Shown: piece by piece, positions 56,238 to 64,000 of the stretch | How the letters are laid out: every line of letters begins with the position of its first letter | Numbering within the stretch: position 1 is the first letter of the stretch | DNA from: Notospermus geniculatus | Lineage: Eukaryota; Nemertea; Pilidiophora; Heteronemertea; Lineidae | DNA length: 64,000 nucleotides | Assembly: GCA_002633025.1 (NCBI GenBank) | Contig: NMRB01001181.1 | Coordinates: 37,880-101,879 of the forward strand | Direction of reading: 5' to 3' | The notes under the pieces: model-generated | Told to the model about the DNA's origin: nothing | The model's input: the letters and a program-made list of their open reading frames with translations, nothing else | The model's database searches: none | Position numbers and translations under genes: made by a program

Positions 56238-56709
56238 GCGAGTTCTTATATAGCGCTTCATAGCGTATTACGCTCTCTAAGCGCTTCACACATTATTACC
56301 CCAGCCTATGATTCAGAAACCTTTCTGTAGAAACCAAAGGGCAGCCACAATATAGCGCACACGATGGACATTTCAGGCCAGTTGAGAGTTACAGAGTGGC
56401 ACGGCCGGGGATCGAACCCGCGATCTTCCGATCACGAGTCCACAGCCCTAACCATTATGCCACCGCGCTCCCCAATTTATTTCATACACGAAGTATACAA
56501 GAACGGGTGCGTTGTGCAGGTGGTGCGACGGAGGTTACATTTTATATACAATTACATGTATTTTCTTAATAATGTATGACTTATATTTTTCCTCTGCTTA
56601 TTTGCTGATTGCAGGTGAGCCTCCACCGACAAACGTCGGTGGTAATCTTGATGCGAAACGCCAGCAACAACAAGAGAAATACGCTGATGAAATGGCGACG
56701 TCATACTAA
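49856..56709 (+). CDS. PDZ + Zasp-like-motif protein (PDLIM/ALP-Enigma type, no LIM)
   Basis: Four exons: 49856-49960, 53471-53622, 55226-55389 and 56615-56709, ending in TAA; phases match (0/0, 2/1, 1/2), 171 residues. Exon 1 gives MSSILVTLKRNNSSVPWGF with the PWGF carboxylate-binding loop. Exon 2 completes the PDZ (ITKNSVAFKAGLEPGDVIL, then MTHQQAKMEMIRAG), closest to PDZ-LIM family PDZs by the MTH-x-x-A helix. Exon 3 has a Pro-rich linker and QSRSFRMLE, the Zasp-like (ZM) motif that binds alpha-actinin rods in this family. Exon 4 encodes a Gln-rich tail and stop. The protein is cytoplasmic and probably an actin/Z-disc-type scaffold. LIM domains, if any, would need an alternative exon downstream; none was seen. 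The short length resembles short isoforms of this family. Confidence 0.85.
50466..50858. repeat. 393-bp foldback AGGGAGTTTTCGCAAATCTGACG
   Basis: About 125-bp arms with ACGAAGTACGAAATACGAAATTGG and GGAAATGGCTGGTACCACAAAT; it lies in PDZ-gene intron 1. A diverged sister is at 57250-57558. Confidence 0.85.
51442..51599. repeat. MITE GGGGTGGATCCAGG
   Basis: CAGGGGTGGATCCAGGATAT ... CTCTGGATCCGCAGCTG; same family as 37169-37349. Confidence 0.7.
51787..51865. repeat. Perfect hairpin AGGGGTTCTTAGCGCTGGC
   Basis: About 36-bp arms around CACACATTGTGTG; no loop to speak of. In PDZ-gene intron 1. Confidence 0.8.
52387..52774. repeat. R2 element as a full foldback, cut by a gap
   Basis: Reverse arm 52387-52537, centre with GAGCTCACGAATTTGTGAGCTC and GTTTTTTAGATACG, forward arm 52638-52774. 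The same centre plus right arm recurs at 62370-62565. Confidence 0.8.
52775..53157. other. Assembly gap (383 N)
   Basis: Lies between element R2 and element R3 in PDZ-gene intron 1. Confidence 0.95.
53158..53386. repeat. Element R3, right half
   Basis: TATAGCATGACTAACCCTTCATCAGG through CCGCATACTGTTGGGCTTTAA matches 63232-63464, and an inverted partial copy lies at about 59030-59160. Confidence 0.8.
53698..54077. repeat. Foldback CAACCTCGTCCCCAGGGG
   Basis: The left GTCAACCTCGTCCCCAGGGG and right CCCCCTGGGAACGAGGTTGG are inverted, starting 75 bases after the PDZ exon donor. Another small hairpin (GGGGTGGCCGCATAG ... CGGCCACCCC) is at 54393-54482. Confidence 0.65.
56200..56476 (-). mobile_element. 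tRNA-derived SINE, reverse strand
   Basis: On the reverse strand GGAGCGCGGTGGCATAATGG starts a tRNA-like head with B box GGTTCGATCCC. A body with AAGCGCTTAGAGAGCG and AAGCGCTATATAAG follows, and the element ends in an ATT/TTA-repeat tail at 56201-56236. It sits in PDZ-gene intron 3. Confidence 0.8.
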
Positions 56710-58350
56710 ACTATTCGTGGAATTGAGATTATGTAACGCCATTGTATATATCAAGGACGCAAAAGGAAAATGCGGATTATTTTCTCAAAAAATGACCTTG
56801 GTTACCTCATATTTCATGTACAACCACCGTGTACAATCATTTGCAAAAGTTAATTACCACCCATAACTTCGAATGTGTTTGTAGCTGCATCAGATTGCAT
56901 TCATTTAGCCAGTGATTATCGAAGACAATGGGAAGTTTTCTTTAAGCAGTAGTATTCGTGTAAAGATTTAGTGCTTATGATGTGCGATACATAATCTTCG
57001 CATGAAATGACGACCTCGGGTAGAGTTACACATTTGCAAATGATTGGATAATGCCGTGCAAGGATGTGTTCCTCAAATACCGATAACGATTACACGTTAT
57101 GATCATGTGCATGCATGCAAGTACAAAAATACTGGATTGAAATCAACATAGACCGTGGCGAAGATGACCCCACAGCGGGGACTGGAGAGCACATCCCACA
57201 CCATCAGTCGAAATTACGTGTATCATTTTGGTCTACTATTTCGGTATTAGTGAGGTTTCGCAAATCCGACGAAACACCAAGTACGAAATACGAAATTCAA
57301 CTTCACTTAAATACAGAACCTGATGTAGGCCTACATGTATTTCAGGAGATGGTTGCTACCACAAATGTCCCTGCTGCCAGTGCGTCTTTTAGCATATCAT
57401 GTAAGACCGAGAGAGTTCTGGTGGGTCTTGAATTTTTAAATTTCCACTTCGTATCCAAGAAGCACGAGATATTTGTGGTAACAACCATCTCCTGAAATAC
57501 ATTACGTCATGGAAATGAAGTCAAATTTCGTGTTTCGTCAGATTTGCGAAACCTCACTCACTCTACTGACGCATTTTTGGGGGGTCTAAGTTTGGCCCCT
57601 TGGTGAATACCGCCTCTAATTCAGAAAATCTGTTAATCCACAGCCCGTTTAAGTTCAGTACCACGTCTCAAATTGGCGAAACTTTCTGGTGTGGTTGTAA
57701 CCCATTCGTAGTACACAACGAGAGATATACACCATTTCCTTACGTGAAATGATAACTAAACTGTTTTCCAAAGAACAGTATGTGAATGGGATACGGAGAC
57801 CGAAGCTGTGCATGCACACATGTGCTCGCAGGTAAAACATGTGTTACCGGTAGATATTTTCGGTGTTTTTTTCTGCAGCGAATCTATCCTGTATCTCATT
57901 CATTTTCCCCGTAATGATAGACAAAGAAAATACTTAGCAATGGATCAACATTTGGATAATTATTGATCTTGATATAGTTGACTCTGTTTACCCTGAAGGC
58001 AGACTGTCGGCGTCGAAATTTTAGGACTCTCAAACACGTGAAAATAAGGTGTGTCAGTGCAAAATAAGGTTGTCAGTGCAAGTACCTGTATTTTGTTTTG
58101 AGTTGTAGTGTATATTTAGTTAAGTTTTATTTTCAACACAGAATGACACATTTTCTGACAAGTATTTGTAGCTTTTATACAACAAGTTACATTTTCTGAC
58201 AAGTATTTGTAACTTTTATACAACAAGTTACTTTGCTTTCGAGCTGAACAAGTACAATGTGTGCTTCAAAAAATAAAGTACTTGTAAATAATGATTAAAA
58301 GTATTTTGTGGGTTAATTACCTGTAATCTGTTGGCCACGTTTTTGCCTAG

Positions 58351-58668
58351 CCAGTTGCACACATTGGTCCGTATTCAAAAAGGGCAAGACTTAGACGCGT
58401 GTAACTTCATTAAATGCACACAGTTCCACCATGCACTTGACGAAGTTACACGCGTCTAAAGCGGGTGATCCACTGTTGCGATTTTGGCTTGAGACGGGGT
58501 TGTGTTCCCTTGCGGTTACCTTATATGGCAATCGGAAGTCCTTATATGGTAACCGCAAGGGAACGCAACCGCGTCTCAAGCCAAAATCGCGACAGTGGAT
58601 CACCCGCTTAAGTCTTAATTGCGCGATGATCGCCCTTTTTGAATACGGCCCAATGTGTGCAACTGGCG
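58351..58668. repeat. Compound palindrome: three hairpins inside an outer inverted repeat
   Basis: The outer arms AGTTGCACACATTGG(T/G)CCGTATTCAAAAAGGGC and inverse enclose two inner stems. Inside are TTAGACGCGTGTAACTTC / GAAGTTACACGCGTCTAA and a long GCGGGTGATCCACTGT...GGTTACC stem with its inverse. Confidence 0.8.
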
Positions 58669-60450
58669 GTGACAGACTGGCGCGCACGCGACGCGTCGTG
58701 CAGGCGTTCCGCCAATCAGATTCTTTGGTAGGTGATTCGGTCCGTGTTACCGCCTCCTTGATTGGTTGAATCCGTCCCGACGCGTTGCTTAATACCACAT
58801 TAGCCTTTAGACACCCTTTTTGAATATGGCCCATTGAATCTAATTCTTCCTGCAACCCAAGCCGGGTTTATAGCTCAGCTGCGCATGTGCAAACCGAAAC
58901 GATGCCGTACCCCTAGCCGCAATCTGAACGTCAGAGAACGATTCGTGCCAACATCGTAACTCTGACGTATATCGGACAGCGCCATATTGCTCCGTGAACT
59001 ACTTTGATGAAGATCGGTTCGACAAGACTGTTCAACTATCTATTTGAATGATCTAAGTCACCAGTTAGGCATTGTGAATGTTGGTACACATAGAAAAAAG
59101 AGTTGAAGCATGTTACCTTACCTGACAAAGGGTTAGTCACGCTATAACAGCACGTTGAACTTCTCAAGTGGTGAAGCTATGGCGGCCATTGTTGTTTCGT
59201 GATCGAGGTGGGGAGGGAGAAACAGTCACCTAAATGCATACGAATTTTTCAATAAAAATCGTTGCAAAATGCACAATTAACCACTCAAACGTTTTTATAT
59301 TTATATTCATTGCGAAATAACTCATTTTGTGCAAACAAACATCACTTAAATAAAAAATTATAAGGGAACTATTTCTAGTCTGCGCAAAGCTACAAAACCG
59401 CATCACTTCACCTGTTCACCGACCATATGGTGGTCGAACTTAATCCGCTATATACGGACGAGGTGCTTATAATGGCTGCCCGAAGGTTGCCGAAAGCTTC
59501 CGAGTCGAAGACGATTGCCCCTAGCCGATGGGATTATGAGTACGGCTGCCGTACCTGTAGACAGTTCGTCAAATTTTTTATCCAATTTTTGGAAATTCAG
59601 ATTCCGGGCCTATGGGGGTTTCAATTATAAACCCACATGTTGGCCTTTATTGAGCATATTCAGAAAATTGGATGAAAAATTTTATCGTGTACAGCGGACA
59701 TTAGTAGGGAAACTACTAGTACATGTAGGCCTACATGTATATGGCCTACCGTAGGCCATACACAAACGGCGAGTGCGAAATCATCGGAATCACACTGTAG
59801 GCCTATATTTAGGCCCTACATGTACTCATCAGGAAGACAGTCGTCGTCGTCTGAAAATTCAATCACTAAAAACAACTTCCAGGAGATGAGTATACGGAAG
59901 TTGTGAAAGCTGTTTTTAGCATTGAGATTTGCCGTCTAGTGTGCGCCTAGCTTTAGGCTATCAGTGCAGTTCATAGGTGGCGCCAGCAACTGACAGTCTA
60001 CGGATTGGCTGGCTCCATGTTGAACGTTTGTGTATTTTACTTACACTACATGTCAAGAGTTAGATCATCATGCCAATCAATCGACCAATCATCCAAAATA
60101 CCTATGAGGAGGGCTGCCTTTTACGGTCCCTTTAGGAAGAGGGCCGTAACGCCGCGAAGCCCGTACCCTACGAATGGGGAACGCCCACGCTGTCTGGATC
60201 TGTAATAAGAAATCCTACGGTGGGCTAGAAAGACTACAAGATCCAATCCATATCCAAAATGATGATGTGTCCACTCTTTAATTCCTGCCAAATAGAGATT
60301 GCCCGTTTTTTAATGTTCCCCATCGAGTGATCCCCTTTTTTTTCTGACGGAATAAGGGAGTATCAAAGCTGGTAGGCCTACTTCACAAAAGTGGACACAC
60401 GTCACCAAAAAACGTGTCGATCGAGGCCTATCTGCAAGTTTTTTTCCAGA

Positions 60451-60563
60451 CAATGGGTCATATGAATAAAGACTAGTGAATGCTTTTACTTGTACAAATG
60501 CACTAGGGAATGGTGTACAAATTTGAAGTAAAAGCATTTGCTGGTCTTTTTAATATGACCCAA
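60451..60563. repeat. MITE, TGGGTCATATGAATAAAGAC family
   Basis: The ends TGGGTCATATGAATAAAGAC ... AATATGACCCA with GCTTTTACTT and AAGTAAAAGC inside; sister copies at 15593-15880 and 42045-42180. Confidence 0.8.
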
Positions 60564-61464
60564 TAAAAGGGAAAACATAGAAATACGGGGAACACTGATC
60601 GACGTTACACCTGTAGCCTATTCCGTTTGTCAGTGTTTTTCTTATTGTTTCCCTCCTGACGGATTAAGCGGCAACTACATGTAGCCAACAATAACCATCA
60701 TAGGCCCGTCTATTGTTGCGGAACACTGAGCTACAGAAACACTCACAGATGTTACACCGGCAGATGTCACACCGATTGATCTCGACAAGGGCGCGCCTCA
60801 TTGAACATGTGACGTCATTGTATGGATTGTCGTTCGCGATCATAACACAAGGGGCCACCACGTTTGCAATCCGCGTTCAACTTTATTGTTCGTTGTGCTT
60901 TTATCCTTTGCATTGGGTCGGGTCAAAAGTGTATGATAGTCGGACAAGAGGATACGAATACCTTGATCTCACAAGGGTATATATTCAGGACGGACATAAA
61001 AGACTGTTTCCGTGGTGGTATTGTATCCTTTTATATACCGGTACGACGACGAGCAGACGAGAGTCGAGAGTGCGAGTTGTGGACTCAGTGTTTACGCTAT
61101 GGCGGCCTACCTACACCGTGTCGCATAAACCACAGGTGACTTGATTGACCGGCGGACTGTGTATATGTTGCATGTAGCCTACATCCTATGTAGATATGTG
61201 TACATGTAGGCTTTTCTCCTTCATGCGAACTGGCTAACTAAGGGTCTAGTTTCTTGTTGGCAGCGCTGGTTGGTATACCATTTGATTTGTAGCAGCCGGA
61301 TTGTGGTTATCAACTTCAGTTAGATGGCGCTTGCACAGCAGACGGTTACAGGTGTGTAGTGAGTAAAGTAGGTGGAGTCGCTTGCCGAGTAGAGGGACTG
61401 ACTCACTTCATTCTATAGTTCGTGACAGAGGAGTTGACAAGAGAAACAGTAGGGCCTACAGAAG

Positions 61465-61594
61465 ATGTACACCATGGCTACTAGTGCAAACTACCTCATC
61501 CAAATGGGAGGACTGGGAGGTCGGACTTGTGCCAAATTCATGAAGTTTGTGTGGATAATTACTGGAGTTTATATTGTTGCAGTGTCTTCTCAAA
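61465..61594 (+). CDS. First exon of a secreted or membrane protein (continues past window)
   Basis: The open frame MYTMATSANYLIQMGGLGG then MKFVWIITGVYIVAVSSQ ends at A|GTAAGT (phase 1). The second ATG at 61474 sits in a strong CACCATGG context and is the likelier start. The hydrophobic FVWIITGVYIVAVSS ending in SSQ is a signal peptide or anchor. The next exon was not found before the terminal gap, so the family is unknown. Confidence 0.55.
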
Positions 61595-61675
61595 GTAAGT
61601 ACCGGTAGTTATACATTGTAGCTGGTTAGTGCGGTAGGCTAGGTCCTTTAAGCATGTTTAAAAAACACCTTTTAT

Positions 61676-61997
61676 AATACACCGATTTCACATCTCGCAC
61701 GATCGCAGCGCCGCTGGTAGAATTTTTGTGGGCCACTTCCATTTTCAACCTCACCACCAGGTGTACGGGCAAAAGTTCCTAGATCTAGGTTGAAAAATGC
61801 GTCTTGGTTCCCGATAGGCCTACCGCCGCCAGGGATCCATCCCCTGGTGGTGGCAATTGGAACCAATGCGCGCAATTCAACCTCGATCCATGGAATTTTT
61901 GCCCGTACTCCTGGTGGTGAGGTTGAAAACGGAAGTGGCCCACAAAAATTCTACCAGGGGCGCTGGTATCGTGCGAGATGTGAAATCGGTGTATTCC
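61676..61997. repeat. Foldback AATACACCGATTTCACATCTC
   Basis: About 100-bp arms (AATACACCGATTTCACATCTCGC ... GCGAGATGTGAAATCGGTGTATT) with GTGGGCCACTTCC inside. It lies in the first intron of the 61465 gene. Confidence 0.85.
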
Positions 61998-62369
61998 TCC
62001 AAGGTCTACCTCCTGTATGATTGAAGATTTGGAGATAGAGTACCGCTACCGGAACCTAGTTAAATTATTGCCAGGTTGAGGTAAATTCTATTATTTCAGG
62101 AATATGTAGGTTCATGTAGACCCTACTTGTACCACTCTACTGTACCGGTACCTCATTATACATCATCATAAAAAAACACTCGGCCCTTCAATCAAAAATG
62201 GCTATGTGTCACCAAATGCTACATTACCGTACCACAAGCGGCGCCACTCTGTCTCCTGTTCCTCCTCCATTAAGTATTGGGGAAAAATCTGGCATGAAGA
62301 GGCCCAGGAGACCAAGGGCGCCCTCTAACCCACGGGTGCGGGGGGGGGGGGGTCGAAACAAAACCAGCN

Positions 62370-62565
62370 CCCGAGCTCACGAATTTGTGAGCGCGTGGTG
62401 TGTTTTTAGATACGTGTTGTGTTTTTTAGATACGACGTTTGGTTACTCACTGATAGCTCTACAGGCGCCTGTGGTATAGGGTAGTGTCACCGTGTATTAA
62501 CAGACGGCGCTACAACTCAGACAACTTGTGCCCGCCGGGCAATATTTTTCGCATGTCTCCCTTTA
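62370..62565. repeat. R2 element, centre and right arm
   Basis: CCGAGCTCACGAATTTGTGAGC through CGCATGTCTCCCTTTAA, starting right after a single n at 62369. Confidence 0.8.
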
Positions 62566-63057
62566 ACTCATATGAATCTGACCCCTATACTTGACCCCGC
62601 CTCCGAGCCAATCAGAACTCGTGAAACAAATCGCCGCTCGGCACTATCTCTTCTCTTCCCACACACATTTGTAACACGGATTTTGATTGGTACGTCGATT
62701 AGCCCTCGCACACCGATGATTGGCTGAGGTTCTGGGCTCCTCAGAAGCGGGAAATGTGATGGATTCAAAATAGGCTAGATGGGCGTCAGGCCAGATAGAC
62801 TGGTGAGAATCAGATGGATGGCATAACGTAGGCCTACTACTAGCATGTCATCAGATCATAATGATACCCACTCCTTACGGCAAACCGTAGTTCGTCCAGC
62901 TCCTATCTATAGGGTTATCGATTTCAATTTGGACACAAAAGTTCCGCGCGGAATATTCATGAGGAGGCACAGGTGATACACGTCACAGTAATCTGATTTT
63001 ATCCAAGATGGCGGATAAACTTCGAGTAAAATAACAACTGAATGTTCGCAATGTTGT

Positions 63058-63463
63058 TTAAAGCCCAACAGTATGCATTAGGTGACTCTTTCTCCCTCCT
63101 CACCTTGATAAGACTGGTCTCCTGTCCAACCTATATATAGCCAGTGGTAACAGCGAAGCTGGACTGATACCATGTCGAAACAAAAATGGCCGCCATACCT
63201 TCATCACTTGAAAAATTCAAGGAGCTGCTATAGCATGACTAACCCTTCATCAGGTAGGGTAACATGCTTCAACGCATTCTTTTATGTGTAGCAACACTCC
63301 CAATACCTAATTGATAACTTAGATCATTAAAATAGATAGATTTGAACAGTCTTGTCGAGCATGCATATACGACGTTGCCTATTAAAGGTCAAACGTTACT
63401 TCGGCCGTCGCGAGTCGCGAGATACAAGACCTACCGCATACTGTCACGACTGTTGGGCTTTAA
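63058..63463. repeat. Element R3, complete foldback
   Basis: The ends TTAAAGCCCAACAGTATGC and GACTGTTGGGCTTTAA are inverted. The right half matches 53158-53386. The following 63464-63893 shows no gene. Confidence 0.75.
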
Positions 63464-63893
63464 GGTGGCGGGGGAGATAGTGAACGCATCCAATTGAGGT
63501 CCGTTTTGAAATTGAACTGCACGAATGTGTTACGACCGAAGTTTATTTTGCCAACGAAATATGTGAGTTTATGGATTGTTTCAGATCTCCGAATTGAAAA
63601 ACTGCACAATAATTGGCTGATTATGTAACTTTATTCATGAACAATGGCAAGTCCCAGATGAGGTTTTCAGAGGCGATGACGGGTACAGCCGGCTCCAAAT
63701 GACCGGATTTTAGGTAGTGATGGATGCAGCATGGCGAGTTCTATGGTCGTTCGAGGCCCGATTTTTCAAAATTGAAATAACTAATTAGCAATTGCTTAAT
63801 TAGTGGTCTGAAAAGGGTCAAAACAGAAAACTGAATAATTTTGGGTGTTTTCGTCTGAAATTCAAAAATCGGGGCTGGAACGGCCTTAGAAGA

Positions 63894-64000
63894 NNNNNNN
63901 NNNNNNNNNNNNNNNNNNNNNNNNNNNNNNNNNNNNNNNNNNNNNNNNNNNNNNNNNNNNNNNNNNNNNNNNNNNNNNNNNNNNNNNNNNNNNNNNNNNN
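63894..64000. other. Terminal run of N
   Basis: Gap running to the window end. Confidence 0.95.

Larger units (their letters stand above)
56710..61464. other. Intergenic region, repeat-filled
   Basis: It holds 57250-57558 (sister of the 50466 foldback), direct repeats TTTTCTGACAAGTATTTGTA near 58150-58230, the compound palindrome 58351-58668, an inverted R3 fragment, and a TACATGTA/TAGGCCTA cluster at 59700-59825. A MITE of the 15593 family lies at 60451-60563. I see no gene I can support. Confidence 0.55.

Noticed and set aside
58431-58769. 112-codon frame
   Set aside because: Lies wholly in the compound palindrome, where both strands stay open by symmetry.
60713-61144. 143-codon forward frame before the 61465 exon
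   Set aside because: No recognisable domain or splice structure; composition like the surrounding spacer.

Overview
The window is nuclear DNA from an invertebrate animal. The genes are split by many introns with GT-AG borders. Small exons of metazoan-specific families are present: fibrillar-type Gly-X-Y collagen, the ENaC/degenerin channel family, a chymotrypsin-fold protease, GON and PAN domains, and a PDZ-LIM-type PDZ. Most of the DNA is made of short inverted-repeat (foldback) elements. The self-complementary words TACATGTA and TAGGCCTA are strikingly frequent. I infer an invertebrate deuterostome (sea urchin, sea star, hemichordate or amphioxus type), but the window alone does not prove it. 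Four N gaps and four single n positions mark a draft assembly.

Layout. (1) 406-3658 (+): the 3' end of a collagen gene, with a triple helix, a probable trimerisation segment and Cys-rich CGDG repeats. (2) 7059-19078 (+): a 13-exon ENaC/ASIC-like channel gene; a gap plus a 2.5-kb foldback transposon hide the middle of its extracellular domain. (3) 19311-22152 (-): a complete six-exon secreted serine protease, convergent with the channel gene. (4) 25786-27987 and 33290-39013 (+): two tandemly duplicated genes for a secreted PAN/apple-like plus GON-domain protein. (5) 41823-47851 (-): a phase-consistent multi-exon gene for an unrecognised secreted protein, its introns filled with nested transposons, one of which carries a MADF-like exon. 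(6) 48610-48795 (-): a possible first exon. (7) 49856-56709 (+): a four-exon gene for a short PDZ + Zasp-like-motif protein. (8) 61465-61594 (+): the signal-peptide exon of a gene running off the window. Exons were joined by matching splice sites and reading-frame phase by eye, so every model needs transcript support.

Between and inside these genes lie dozens of foldback/MITE elements, two tRNA-derived SINEs, one 53-bp tandem array and several interspersed families repeated within the window. The tandem duplication around the GON genes lets several elements be seen as filled versus empty sites, which gives target-site duplications directly. The genes do not form an operon or pathway; they are separate animal genes for extracellular matrix, channel, protease, adhesion-like and cytoskeletal scaffold products.
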